The notes under the pieces are model-generated. The model saw only the letters and a list, made by a program, of their open reading frames with translations. It ran no database searches and had not been told where the DNA came from. From NCBI RefSeq assembly GCF_002288925.2, contig NW_022098049.1, positions 5,944,846-6,008,845 on the forward strand: a stretch of DNA of 64,000 bases, read 5' to 3'. Positions 11,856 to 23,125 of this stretch are shown here, piece after piece. Numbering within the stretch: position 1 is the stretch's first letter; each line of letters opens with the position of its first letter. This DNA comes from Delphinapterus leucas (Eukaryota > Chordata > Mammalia > Artiodactyla > Monodontidae). Position numbers and translations under genes: made by a program.

Positions 11856-12013
11856 TTCCTCCCTTTTCTTTTTTTCTCCCTCTCTCTCTTTCTCTCCCTT
11901 CCTCCCTTCCTCTCTCTCTCCTTCTTTCTTTCTTATTTCCTTCCTTCCTTCCTCCATTCCTTCCTTCCTCCCCTCCTTTCTCCCTTCCCTCCTTCCTCTT
12001 CCTTCCTTTCTTT
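11856..12013. repeat. Polypyrimidine tract (CTTC/CCTT-rich)
   Basis: Nearly pure C/T for about 150 bp. It explains the frames at 11640-12155 (+) and 11836-12189 (-), whose proteins are Ser/Phe/Leu/Pro or Arg/Glu/Lys/Gly repeats. Confidence 0.95.
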
Positions 12014-12425
12014 GTGCAGAGCCCTGCCAAGATTGCAAATGCTTGAACAAAATTATGCTCTTTTAAGACATAAATTTGGGGTGCTTGGTTATGTATCAAA
12101 AGATAACTGTAATGCCTGGGCAGACTGGGATATAAGATCACCCTACTTGCAGTGACATTTCGGGCAGTATAGTGTCTTGCTACCCTCATGTTGGACCCAG
12201 ACTTGATTCTGCTTCCCTTGTTGCAGTTCTCTGATATAAAGGCACTGAGGATTTCAATTCCATGCCTCTGCTTCTCTCACTTAGTGTAGCATCTTCAGAT
12301 GTTACTCTTGTAACTGCTACTCTGCCTGAGACAAATGTATTCTACCCCTTAACAGACAGATATAGAGAACTTTAACTAGGTTGTTTTTCCTCTTTTTTTG
12401 TATAAGAGTCAAAATAAAGGGGACA
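12014..12425. other. Unassigned non-coding sequence
   Basis: Nothing recognised. Confidence 0.45.
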
Positions 12426-12431
12426 TTTTTG

Positions 12432-12620
12432 TAGTGCCTGATATTTCTCAAGTACAGTGTAAGTACTTTTCATGCACTAAGTTTTCACCAAAACATTATG
12501 AGGTAGATGATATTGGTTATCTCATTTATAGATCAGGAAGCTCAGAGAGATTAAGTAACCATCTAAAGCTGCACAGCCAAGAAACAGGAGAACTAAGATT
12601 TGAACCCAGTTCTGTCTAGA
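12432..12620 (-). mobile_element. MIR
   Basis: catgcactaagttttcacca, ttatagatcaggaagctcag and agatttgaacccagttctgt appear in antisense MIR order. Confidence 0.75.
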
Positions 12621-12894
12621 TCTATTAATCAATTAATGCAATTAATATCATGCTATTAATATCATGGTATTTGTATGGCACACAAAAGGCATTTAACAAT
12701 TACGATGCATTCCTTTCCACCCTTTTGCTACAAGCAGCCCTTCCATTATTTTTTCCATCAGCAATTGTCTATCTATTTTAAAAGAGTTTATCTACAACAT
12801 AACTATATTTATAAAATAGTTATTAATTTATTTTCCAGTGTCTTTTTACCTAAAGCTATCCATATTTTAAGAACAGTAAAAACCTAATCATAGG

Positions 12895-13085
12895 TATTTT
12901 ATTAGGATTTGGAAAATGCCACACATTATTTTATTAGCTCTTCAATAACCCAGGGAAGTTGATCTTATTGTCCCCATTTTATAAAAGAGAAAACAGAGTC
13001 TTTAAAGAGTTGAGATCCCCAAGATCACACAACTAGTAAGGTGCAGAGCTGGGATTTCCACTCTCTCTCATTCTAACAACTCCTC
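12895..13085 (-). mobile_element. MIR
   Basis: ccccattttataaaagagaa, agatcacacaactagtaagg and gcagagctgggatttccact mark it. Confidence 0.7.
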
Positions 13086-13190
13086 CTTTGAGTTGGCTCC
13101 TTATTTCTGAGCTTTGCAGTTGCTGCCAAAAAGCACAAAGAATTAAAAAAATTTAATCTCTGCAACTATATCATGGATAGTTGTATTATT

Positions 13191-13408
13191 ATTATTATTT
13201 TTTTTTTTTTTTTTTTTGCGGTACGCGGGCCTCTCATGTTGCGGCCTCTCCCATTGTGGAGCACAGGCTCCGGACGTGCAGGCTCGGTGGCCATGGCTCA
13301 TGGGCCCAGCCGCTCCGCGGCATGTGGGATCTTCCCGGACCGGGGGACGAACCCGTGTCCCCTGCATCGGCAGGCAGACTCTCGAGCACTGTGCCACCAG
13401 GGAAGCCC
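13191..13408 (-). mobile_element. CHR SINE (cetacean type)
   Basis: Inserted after an ATT-rich site. A T-run of about 19 is followed by gcggtacgcgggcctctc, and the head ends at ggaagccc. The 15 bp target duplication gatagttgtattatt is perfect (13176-13190 and 13409-13423). Several CpG sites have decayed to TpG or CpA. Confidence 0.96.
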
Positions 13409-13589
13409 GATAGTTGTATTATTTTCAAGGACTTCATTGATAACCAGTGAGTTTGCACTAAGATTATCTATAGGAGAGATATTAGCAGCATCATTGCCAA
13501 ACTTTGCATTCGGATTTAATACAATTTTTGTGTAAATAATAGAGGTTTAATAATAACAACAGCATAATAATGTAACAGTAATGACAACA

Positions 13590-13812
13590 GCTGCTATCTA
13601 TGGAGACCTACCATGTGCCCAGTTCTGTGCTATGCACTCCATTCCATTTTCTCCTTCAAATCCTCCACCCACAATATTTAATCTCTCTTTTACAGGAAGC
13701 TCAGCATCTGAGAAGTCAAGTAAGATGTACAAGGTGGTGCTAATGTGGACCTTGGGATCTGGGTCCAGGTCTATCTGGCCCTAAAGCCTGAGCACTTAAT
13801 CAGTGCAATAGA
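13590..13812 (-). mobile_element. MIR, source of the inverted duplication
   Basis: Antisense MIR order: ctaccatgtgcccagttctg, ttacaggaagctcagcatct, gggatctgggtccaggtct. Its left end lies outside the duplicated block, which shows that this arm is the original. Confidence 0.65.
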
Positions 13813-13827
13813 CCAGAAAACATAATC
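13623..13827 (+). repeat. Inverted duplication, arm 1 (205 bp)
   Basis: Reverse-complement match to 14284-14488 over 205 bp with no indels and 6 mismatches (arm 1 positions 13686, 13717, 13736, 13754, 13779, 13786), about 97 % identity. Five mismatches are transitions. Both ends of the homology are abrupt. Confidence 0.97.
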
Positions 13828-14283
13828 CACTTTGAAATAAGCATACAGGACTTCCTTGAGAACAAATACCTTATGCCTTGAGACAAATGAGGACCATCTT
13901 ATGCAGTTGTCTGATCCTGTTTCTAAATCATCATGCCCTTGGTAGCACAGGAGTAGGGGTGAAGGTGGGGATGGTTGGCATTTCCGAGATCCAGAATTGT
14001 AGCCATGGCCATTTTGAATGATCCTTTCTGAATCTTGGTTCTGAGAAGCAGTGGTAAGAGCTGATGCTCACCTTTTCCACTGGACGTGAAGCTTCTTGAG
14101 TACAAGATCCTTGAAGATATTCCATCGACCTTGGGTGCAGTGTATGGCACATAATAGGGGCTCAATAAATGTCTAGAGTTGCTGTGGAGTTACGGGAGCA
14201 AAAATAAGAGATGCCATTCTTTGCCTGGAATGTGTAGAGGGAGAGAATGCAAACATGCTAGACTTAAAAAGTCTTTTTCTGTA
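13828..14283. other. 456 bp spacer of the inverted duplication
   Basis: Single-copy sequence with an L2 3' end in its right half. Nothing suggests a transposase or a coding cassette. Confidence 0.8.
14085..14178 (+). mobile_element. L2 3' end
   Basis: gaagcttcttgagtacaaga, then gtatggcacataataggggc and tcaataaatgtctag. Confidence 0.65.
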
Positions 14284-14488
14284 GATTATGTTTTCTGGTC
14301 TATTGCACTGATTAAGTGCTCAGGTTTTAGGACCAGATAGACCTGGACCCAGATCCTAAGGTCCACATTAGCACTACCTTGTACATCTTACTTAACTTCT
14401 CAGATGCTGAGCTTCCTGTAAAAGTGAGATTAAATATTGTGGGTGGAGGATTTGAAGGAGAAAATGGAATGGAGTGCATAGCACAGAA
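14284..14488 (-). repeat. Inverted duplication, arm 2 (205 bp, derived copy)
   Basis: Its outer flank (aagaaggaagagaggaat, from 14487) does not continue the MIR homology seen beyond arm 1, so this is the copied arm. At the five transition differences arm 2 has A or T where arm 1 has G or C. Confidence 0.97.
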
Positions 14489-14554
14489 GAAGGAAGAGAG
14501 GAATTATGAATGAAGCAGGGATGATATGAAGACAGCACGTGGGCTCCTCCCTCT

Positions 14555-14690
14555 TCTGACAGTGATGAGCTCTGTGGTTTTAGGTGAGTCTGTTTTCTCT
14601 CTCTGAGCCCACATTTCCACAGAGGGTAATATTACCTGCTTACCTTTACAAGAGGACTGTGATGAACCCTGTAAGACACAGCATATGGGA
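14555..14690 (+). mobile_element. MIR fragment
   Basis: gtggttttaggtgagtctgt, ctctctgagcccacatttcc and ggtaatattacctgcttacc follow MIR order. Confidence 0.55.
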
Positions 14691-14764
14691 AATATATGGA
14701 AAATAATAAAAATATAATGGCAATGGTATCAACCACAACAATGATAAGGAAAGCTTTCTTGTGT

Positions 14765-14865
14765 TGATTGCCACCCTGGCATTCTTCATACTTTGTCCTC
14801 ACAAGAACCCTGTGGTCCATTATCTCTAGTTTACAGATGAGGAGACTTTGAGATATTATCATTAT
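14765..14865 (-). mobile_element. MIR fragment
   Basis: gtcctcacaagaaccctgtg followed by gtttacagatgaggagactt. Confidence 0.55.
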
Positions 14866-15067
14866 TAATTATATAATTATCAAACACATGCAAAAATCCT
14901 GACATTCACTCAGTTTTCTGGGAGATGGTAGAGTAAGAGAGTTGGGGATTCAGAGACAGCACTTTGTTGGCCAAAAAGCCAACCTTCCAGTTAAGTCTAA
15001 TTCAGATTGTGCTGGGTACTTCTGTGCAAAATTAGATTCACAAGGGATTTTTTCTTTTATCTAAAAT

Positions 15068-15190
15068 CACTTCACTGAGTGTGTGATTGACATACAAAAA
15101 GCTACACATGTTTACAACTTGATGAAGTAAAACCATACCACAATCTATGCCATAAACCTACGCATCTCCTCCACACATTTCCTCTACCTT
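15068..15190 (-). mobile_element. L1 3' UTR fragment
   Basis: Antisense L1M tail: tgattgacatacaaaaagct, acaacttgatgaagtaaaac, gccataaacctacgcatctc. Confidence 0.65.
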
Positions 15191-15880
15191 CTTTATTTAT
15201 TATTTTAAAGGATTCTTGTAAAGTGGAATTATTCTTCTCATCAAACATTCTGTACTACTCTATGATCCAAAGAAATGCCCAGATTCTTCTAGAATGGGCC
15301 CACTAGTGATGCCTGGATTGAATTAAAGCAGCTGATTCTCAAGCCAAGTGGCCAGAAGTTGGGCAACTCTACTGGCTCATCCTCTGTGCTGTATGGAAGA
15401 AACCAAGATAATGACACTTTCCCAAGGCTGGGGCTGGGTGAGTCTTAATTTGTGAGTGTTTGTAAATGGCTTTGAAGATAGCGGAGGTTATTTAAGTGCT
15501 GAGTATTATTATTATTTATTGTGGTTTTAAGCACTGTTTCTCCTTCCCATTGTCAGGCTACAAAACAATAAGGGACCTGGTAAAAGAGCCTCTGGAAGTA
15601 TCCAAATGTCAATAAATTAGGTAATTTTGGCCTGAGTTCTGTGATGGTATCTGCAAACCTAGCATTAGCTTTGCAGCCTTTTTGCGTCGGTTGTTGGTTG
15701 CCTAATTTGCCCTTAAACTTGCCAGCAGCAGGTCCTGACATACGTTTGGCACACACAGGTGATACAAGCACTCTTTGGACAGACCTGTGTTGTTGACATC
15801 ATGCTTTACTGTGTGCTTTTTGAGATGCAAATTAGGTTCTGGAGGAGCCCCTGATCCTTTCATCGTTGATGATTAATGGA
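15191..15880. other. Unassigned non-coding sequence
   Basis: Nothing recognised. A short ATT-rich run lies near 15506. Confidence 0.45.
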
Positions 15881-15884
15881 AGAG

Positions 15885-16110
15885 AATTAACATTTGTTGA
15901 GCCTTCCTGTGTGCCAGACACTTTTACAAACATGATCTCATTTATTCTCACAACAATCTAGTGAAGTAGGTCTGAATGGTTCCATTTTACAGAGAGGAAA
16001 CAGAGGCTCACAGGAAGTTAAATAATTGGCCCTTGATCACATAACTAGGAAAGAGGCTTAACTAGAATTGAAATTCAGGACTGTCTGGTTCCAAAGGCCA
16101 TGCTCTTTTA
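15885..16110 (-). mobile_element. MIR, nearly full length
   Basis: gtgtgccagacacttttaca, ttattctcacaacaatctag, gaggaaacagaggctcacag and gatcacataactaggaaaga all appear in antisense order. Confidence 0.8.
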
Positions 16111-16149
16111 TTATATTAAACTACAGGCAACATATTCTACTTTACTCTT

Positions 16150-16450
16150 CACCCCAACTGCCCAGTCAAGTTTCCCCAACCCCCTGCTAAAAATCTCTTC
16201 AGTGCCTTTCCATAGCTTTCAATGGAATAAAGACCATGCTTCTACAATAGCCCTGCACAATCTCTCTCTGGCTCCCTCTCCAGCTTCATTCAACCCCATG
16301 TTTGTTTATTTCAGCTACTTGAACATGATAACACTTCCTACTTCTGCGTTTTTGCACAAACTGCATGCAAAATCTTATCTTTCCCTTTTTCTTCAGCTAA
16401 TGCTTGCTAGGCCTTTACACGTCATTTTCTGGGGATGACTTCTTTGAAAA
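16150..16450 (+). mobile_element. L2 fragment (3' UTR region)
   Basis: ctcttcagtgcctttccata, agccctgcacaatctctctc, then aatgcttgctaggcctttac fit the L2 tail in sense. Confidence 0.5.
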
Positions 16451-16455
16451 TGCAG

Positions 16456-16580
16456 ACCAATAGTTCTCCAAGTGTGGTTCCTGGTCCAACAGAGAGTAGC
16501 ATCACCTGGGAGCTTATGAGAAATGCAATTCTCAGGCCTCACCCCATACCTCCTGAATCAGAAACTGGGCAAGTTTGAAA
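16456..16580 (-). mobile_element. MER5A-like hAT-Charlie element
   Basis: tagttctccaagtgtggttc, gcatcacctgggagcttatg and ctcctgaatcagaaactggg match a partial MER5A in reverse orientation. Confidence 0.7.
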
Positions 16581-16584
16581 ATTA

Positions 16585-16790
16585 ACAGGGTTTTTTCAAC
16601 CTAGACACTATTGACATTGTGGAGTGTTTAGCAGCATGCTAGCTCTTACCTACTGAAGGTCACTAATACTCTCGTTCCTGTCCTCACCTTCCTCCAAGTT
16701 GTGACAACCAAAAATGTCTTCAGACATTGCCTAATGTCCCCTTGGAGGGTAAAACTGTCCCTGGTTGAAAAAAATCACTGCTTTAGGCTG
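16585..16790 (-). mobile_element. MER20-like hAT-Charlie element
   Basis: tttttcaacctagacactat, agtgtttagcagcatgctag, gttgtgacaaccaaaaatgt and catttgcctaatgtcccctt-like text match MER20 antisense. It abuts the MER5A-like element. Confidence 0.65.
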
Positions 16791-18350
16791 AGGTATGTCT
16801 CCCTGTGAGACACTCCTATAGCATTCTGGACAGTTGAGGTTAATTAGTTAGTAACTTATTGGAATAATTTGTTTAAAGCATGTCTCCACTGTCATAATCC
16901 AGCAGCTAATGCGCTACCGAACACCCAAGTTGGTTCTCAGGAAATACCATTGTACCAAGTGACACGGTCAACTTGCACCATTACCTCCTCAAGCCCAACC
17001 CTATATCTGAATTCTGGGGAGGAGACAGGACTTAAGGCTAAAGTGGGATCACAGGCAAGTGGGATCCTTGAGCTTCTTCACAATTTAAAGGTAAGTCTCC
17101 TCCATCAGAACCCTGGGAGCAAAGGGACTCTTTCATGCCCAGCTCAACAGGATCTAAGCACTGCTTTTTAAAAAGTTTAGTGGCAGAGAATATGATTAAA
17201 TGCAGGAGAAAGAGAAAAGAGTCATTTTAGGATGATGCAGAAGGCCCTGACCAAGATAGGCTCAGTGTCGCTGTCACCGAAAGAGAAACAAAACCTCATT
17301 CTTCCCGCAAGAGCAATAAGGAGATTGCTGGCTACGAGACCTGACTCAGCTTGCCTTCTAGTAGCTTGTCTTTTTATCGGTGGTACAGTCACCTGAAAGA
17401 GGAGCGGGAGAGGCAGATTCTGGTCCTTTTGCCGCCTTATACTTCCTCAGCCTGAGAAGTCATTTCTAGATCCAGGGTAAAGGAGAGCTGCAGAGTTGAG
17501 GAAGAATGGAATTCTTGCTTGTGTTCCTTTCTAAATGGATGCTCAGTGTCATCATCCTGGCTCCATATGAAGTGGTTGTGGACCTGAGACACTTGATTGG
17601 CTACATGGACATCCTGTCCCTCCTAGGGCTCACAGTGCTTCTGGGAATGAGGCCCGCCCAGTTTCATAGGAGGTATTGCAGTCGCCTGGCTAATATCAGG
17701 CTTCATGTAACCTACATGATTGTTACAATTTGAGAGTTGCAGTCAAGGTATGGGAAGGTATAGACCTAAGAGGTAATTTTTTTTTAAGCTATACATATAA
17801 TATATCTTTTCTTTTTTCTCAAAGAAAATGTTCATTTTTTTTGAAGAAATTTTGAAAAGATGAAGGAAAGTGGAAAAAAAATAGGATTTTTTTCTATTTC
17901 AAAATGTTCATTCCTATTTCATTTTTTTGTTACCAGACTCTACCAACAATTTTCCTTTCCTGCTTTTTCACTTAACATTATCTTTTAAGCCTGTCTCCAA
18001 GTTTTTGTAAAATGACGTCATTTTCAAAGTGATCCTGGCATTCAATTTCCATTCATTCCCAAATGTAATGCCATTAAAATGCCCCAAACTTAGAAACAGG
18101 AATACAATATTCTAGCCGCTCAGAAAGCACAAACTAAAGTATTCATTTAAAGCTAAAGACTGAGGTCTCAATTTCTTTGACACTAAGAGCTCTAAATATT
18201 CAGTAATTACAAGTTTACTGATTCATGACGGGTAATAAGTTGCATAGGACCAAAACTACAGCATAATTTCAAATATCTTCATTATAGTCTATATGCCAAA
18301 TTGATTGAAACTATCCCATTGCTGGCATTTGCTGTCATAAATAGCTTTGC
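16791..18350. other. Unassigned non-coding sequence
   Basis: Frames at 16869-17171 and 17506-17733 (+) have no recognisable domain and no splice or start context that I trust. A/T-rich low complexity lies at 17780-17960. Confidence 0.45.
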
Positions 18351-18360
18351 AACAAACATC

Positions 18361-18573
18361 TTTTTTTTTTTTTTTTTTTTTTTTTTTCTGGGGCCTCTCA
18401 CTTCTTTTGCCTCTCCCTTTGCAGAGCACAGGCTCTGGACGCGCAGGCTCAGCGGCCATGGCTCACGGGCCCAGCCGCTCCGCGGCATGTGGTATCTTCC
18501 CGGACCGGGGCACGAACCCGTGTCCCCTGCATTGGCAGGCGGACTCTCAACCACTGCGCCACCAGGGAAGCCC
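18361..18573 (-). mobile_element. CHR SINE (cetacean type)
   Basis: T-run of about 27 at 18361-18387, then ggggcctctcacttcttttg, a slightly changed tail-side end of the body. Perfect 12 bp target duplication aacaaacatctt at 18351-18362 and 18574-18585. The 103-codon frames on it are read-throughs. Confidence 0.96.
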
Positions 18574-18585
18574 AACAAACATCTT

Positions 18586-19305
18586 ATATATGACTTCTTC
18601 CCCCGAAATTAAGAGCATTTCCTTTGAAATGAGGTTAGAAATTCAATCATTGGTTTGAAAAATATGAATGCATCTAACCTTGGCAAAATTTCCAAAAAAA
18701 CTACCTTCCAAATTGTATTTCCATTAGTGATGTTTGAGTGCATTTATTTCATTTACTCTAATCAATATCAGTTGATACTGATAGGGAGACTGAGCCTCAG
18801 TATTTGCATTTCTTGGATGATGGCTCAGATTGAAGGGGACAAGTTAGTATGACTATTTGGTTTTTCACAGACATGCGTGACACTGGAGCACAACCCGTTC
18901 GTCTTTCAATCTGCACCCCTCCAACATCAAGAACATCAGTTTAGCTTCGATTAGAGTTAAGGTGTTTTTCTGCCAGAGACTTTTTTCAAGCTTATAGTCA
19001 TGAAATCTGTTTTAGAAACTGGTTAAATGAGTGCTTTCCTTCCCATCCCACTCTTGAAATAAATTCAGATTCCCAAAAGAACTGGACCTCTTCTTGCAGG
19101 AGTGAAAGATAATTTGTTGGCATGTATATTTTCTTATAGAACCAAATTACTGAGGGGAGTTGTAACCTGGTTTCAAATACTTTTGGGTTTCTTCACTCAG
19201 AGCTACTTTTTGTCATTGCAATTAGAGCAGGGGAGACTGATTTTCAAAGCCAAGTGTAGTTGTCCAGTGAACAAATTATGGAGAAAACACCGACACAGAG
19301 GGGAA
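18586..19305. other. Unassigned non-coding sequence
   Basis: Nothing recognised. Confidence 0.45.
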
Positions 19306-19309
19306 CTAC

Positions 19310-19438
19310 TTCTTTCCCTTCCTTTCCTTTTTTCTCTCCCTCCCTTCCTCCCTCCTCACTTCCTTTCTCTCTCTCTCCCTTTTCCTTCCTTCCTTCCTTC
19401 CTTCCTTCCTTTCTTTCTTCCTTCCTTCCTTTCCCTCA
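19310..19438. repeat. Polypyrimidine tract (CTTC)n
   Basis: Includes a pure (cttc) run of about seven units near 19383-19410. Frames 19102-19491 and 19260-19475 are low-complexity products of it. Confidence 0.95.
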
Positions 19439-19900
19439 GCTTCTATTTAATCTCAGGTGGACTATATGTAAATAGGAATTCATTAGTATAATGAATACTA
19501 CAATATCGCTATTAATAACCATGGCTTATTAACTGGTTAGGGTAACCCCCCAATTAACTAGCTTGAATGAAGAATGTACCTTTTGGTAAATTAAAATTTC
19601 AAAGTAATTAGGGATATTTCAATGATTTTTTTCTCCTTCAACTCTTGATGCTGAAACTTTTTTTCTTCCTTAAAATACATCTTTGTATTAATTTCTTAGG
19701 AGTTTTCCCATCATGGTGATGAAATTTTCTTAGAGAAAAAAAAACCTTATAAGATCTTTATTCTACACAGGGATCTTGTGTAGGACTGAAAATGTAGTTA
19801 TTAGAGACTAGGTCTCACTTCTGTAGCCTCCAGGGTATACTCTGGAAACTGCAATTTTGTTGTTATTGTGCTGATGTTAACTTATTTTCCTATTGTCATG
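19439..19900. other. Unassigned non-coding sequence
   Basis: Nothing recognised. Confidence 0.45.
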
Positions 19901-19904
19901 GAGA

Positions 19905-20260
19905 CTGTCTAGCAATAAGACTCACCTGTTTCCTCTTCTTCCTGGACACACAGCCTACATTTCCCAACTTCCCTTGTATAAGGTGTGGTCATGTGACTGA
20001 ACTCTAACCAACAGAGTGTGATCAGAAGTGATATGTCTCACTTCCTGGCCCAGCACATAAGGATTTCTCATGGTCCCTTCCATGCTCTTCCCTGTTGACC
20101 AGCCTGGTGCAGACACAGATGAGCCATTAACCTGGGGAGCCCCATGTTGAAGATGATGGAGCCTTGAGATGGAGGAACCCGTTTCCTGGAATCAGGAAGA
20201 GGACCACGGCTGATCGATGCCACCCATTTTGGCTTTTACATTTGTGAAGATTTCTACTGT
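19905..20260. mobile_element. Ancient interspersed repeat, family not fixed
   Basis: ctacatttcccaacttccct, ggtgtggtcatgtgactgaa and atcagaagtgatatgtctca are words of a widespread old mammalian repeat whose name I cannot assign safely. Confidence 0.4.
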
Positions 20261-21490
20261 TTGGGACAATACACATTCTTGAAATCTGTTTATAATAGCA
20301 GATAATAATACTTTAATTAATGTTATCACTTATTAATAAAAGGAAGATCAAAACCTAAATTTCAATTAACTCATGTTTATGATGAGTTGATTTCCAGGGG
20401 ATTAAAATTTTCTTACAATCACTGCCTAGAGTTGTCTCTCAGATTGTAGAGTCAGTCAGTGCCCATGCAGGGGGAGAGATGGAGGTTCAGTAAGGTGGGA
20501 TCAAGGGCTTCCAAAGTTCTTATGGCCTTTCCCAAGCCATTCCCCAGCCAGAGAACTAATGCCTGGAATGGAAAGGAATGAATATCACCTCTGTTTTTGA
20601 CCTTTATCTCTGTCAAAATGTAAACCCTCCATATCACGTTAAGCTCTTATTTATTATTTAAACTGTTGTGTACAAGAAGGGTCTAAAGAACAGACAAAAC
20701 TAATACTGGCCTCTAGATAACATCCATGAAGTGCATTGAGATCCTGGATAAAATTCAGTGTCTTGTTCCTGAATTAAAAATAAAAAAGTATTCTGAAAAA
20801 AGGACTGCCTTTAAGTAGAGAATTGTAAGGTAGGAGGCACAATTCTTCTCCTTCCCATTGACTGCACACTGTGTTCTCTGGGTGCATCAGCAGTGCACGT
20901 ATAAATCATCCCTTTGGCATTTGGGAGCACAATTTTGGAGATCTGAGTCAATAATGTAGTCAGCTACCAGTTTCTGTCTTTTAGTGTAGGGGTTTGGTTG
21001 GGGTGGGTAGAAGGCAAGGATCCAGGGATTTAGGAAAGAGAAATAGACCTTGCCTTATTTCTTTGAACACAAGAACTCAGCAGAGCAATGAATAACATCC
21101 TAAATGCACAATGGAGATTCTTCTGCAACAGATCGTTGCTAAATAGCTCTCTGGGTTTTTTTGTTGTTTTTTTTGTTTGTTTGTTTTGTTCTGTTGTGTC
21201 TGGGCTGATGAGGTGCTCTCTGCCCTGGGTGAGTTACTTCTTTCATCTTTGTGGATTGATTCTCTTGTAGCTCCTAAAACATTCATGCCTTTCATAAATA
21301 TTTTTTGACTGAAGGTTGTATATATTTAACTGGGGCTCATAAATATGCCTTAAAGTTTCTTTTTCTTCAGTGTTCTGATTCTTCTTGATAGTTTTGATTT
21401 CCCATCACCCTTCTGAGCGCCTAAGTTAAGGTAAGTTTGCATATATACTCATATATTTCATAGATGTACTTCTTTATCAGAAGGAACCCT
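20261..21490. other. Unassigned non-coding sequence
   Basis: Contains a TTTG-rich low-complexity run at about 21158-21190. No exon recognised. Confidence 0.45.
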
Positions 21491-21494
21491 GAGC

Positions 21495-21600
21495 TGGAGT
21501 TAGGAGGCCTTGATTCAAACCATTGCCACTAACTACACTTGTGATGGGTCAGGGTAATTCCCCATCTACATGATGAGAGTTGCAGAGGTGTGGGAGACTG
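21495..21600 (+). mobile_element. MIR remnant
   Basis: ggagttaggaggccttgatt followed by caaaccattgccactaacta resembles the MIR left part. Confidence 0.35.
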
Positions 21601-21874
21601 TGTTCTCCATGAAATGCCTGCATAGTGCCCAAGAAATGGGGGTCCATTTTCCATAGCATGTGTTCCAGGTACAATATGCTATGATCAAGGGATGTAACCT
21701 GTCCCTTATTGCACTTCATGCCTGAATCTTTTTCCTCCATTCTCTTCTCCATTTTTTCCTCCTTCCTCTTTCTCTTGTTATCTTGGAGAGATCACTCAGT
21801 GGTGGAGCCAGGATAATCGATATGCCGGGGCAGCTGAACTGTCAGCTCATCAGGAATTGCCCAGATTGTGGACC

Positions 21875-21945
21875 ATTCATTACATCACTGGACATCTACT
21901 GAGTATCTAAAATTTGCCAGGTACTACGCTCAATAGGTGTTTTTT
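21875..21945 (-). mobile_element. L2 or MIR end remnant
   Basis: ctggacatctactgagtatc and atttgccaggtactacgctc. Confidence 0.4.
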
Positions 21946-22710
21946 AAACCTAATTTTTACCGTGCTATTTTCCTTATCATACAAAAATACAAAAAACACA
22001 GGTATATTGAGTCTTTTCTGAAAATACCAAAAAAGAGATAGTAAGAAGAAATCATTTATAGTCCCACTTTGTAGAGTTTACCACTATGAATCGTTGAATG
22101 TATGTTTTTTCTACGGTTTTTGCTATGTAAGAATACAGTTTTAAAAAGGGAGTTAATATGAAATTACATTGTACATCTTGATTTTTCACATTAATTTTTC
22201 ACATTAATAATCCATTGACTTCATTTCACTTCCTCTTTACTTCTGGCTGTTGGATTGGAAGAGGTGATCTTTCCTGTGTGTGATGTAAATTCACTGCAGG
22301 ATGTGCACAGCAGAAAAACACTACCACTACAAGAGTCCACTCCAATGGACTATAAACTCCAATTTGGCAAAAAGGAGATGAAGGCATAGATGATGTCCCA
22401 AAAGGCCCTTTTACTATAAATGATTTCCTGGAAACACCATGGTCAAGTCAAAATCTTTTTGTGAGTGAGAAGAAAATTACAAGACTGAGCAGATTCAAGA
22501 GTGAAACTCATCTGTGTCAATGTGTGTTGGCCCAAGTAGGACACACATGCAAACGTACTGCCCTTTTACTAACAGAGCATTGTTTCAGATGCAAAATAAA
22601 CAGCTGAAGGATTTCTCAAATGTTCTTCCTCAATAAGATAGGAACTAGCCTGCTCATACAAAATACTCTAGTCCAGTCCTCATCTAGCACACATTATTAT
22701 TATTATTTAC
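21946..22710. other. Unassigned, part probably an old repeat
   Basis: Text near 21990-22180 (tttatagtcccactttgtag, gtttaccactatgaatcgtt) looks like a widespread old element, family unknown. A short direct repeat ttttcacattaa occurs twice at about 22185-22205. Confidence 0.35.
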
Positions 22711-22711
22711 A

Positions 22712-23125
22712 ATTAATGTGCCATGTACTGTGAATTATTTATTATTATTATTTTTTTTTTTGTGGCACGCGGGCCTCTCACTGTTGTGGCCTCTCCCGTT
22801 GCGGAGCACAGGCTCCGGACGCGCAGGCTCAGCGGCCATGGCTCACGGGCCCAGCCGCTCCGCGGCACGTGGGATCTTCCCGGACCGGGGCACGAACCCG
22901 CGTCCCCTGCATCGGCAGGCGGACTCTCAACCGCTGCGCCACCAGGGAAGCCCACTGTGAATTATTTAACCATGATTTTACTTAATAAGTTCTATACAGC
23001 AGAAAGTCAAGTTCATAAAGATTAAAGGATTTACCCCAAATCAAATAGCTAGTAAATAACCGGTCCAGGAGGCAAACTGAAGCTGCCTGACTTCAAACCT
23101 GGAGTTCTAACAGTATCACATGCTG
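22712..23125 (-). mobile_element. MIR, split by a CHR SINE
   Basis: Antisense MIR: atgtgccatgtactgtgaat left of the SINE, then attttacttaataagttcta, aaatcaaatagctagtaaat and gacttcaaacctggagttct to its right. Confidence 0.6.
22750..22953 (-). mobile_element. CHR SINE (cetacean type), well preserved
   Basis: A full body with most CpGs still present. The perfect 15 bp target duplication actgtgaattattta lies at 22727-22741 and 22954-22968. An ATT run joins the left duplication and the T-tail. Preserved CpGs suggest it is one of the younger copies here. Confidence 0.97.

Noticed and set aside
11640..12155. 171-codon plus-strand frame
   Set aside because: Ser/Phe/Leu/Pro low complexity coming from a polypyrimidine tract.
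18301..18658. 103-codon frames with a Phe-rich start
   Set aside because: Poly-T tail and body of a CHR SINE. The same peptide recurs at every CHR copy.
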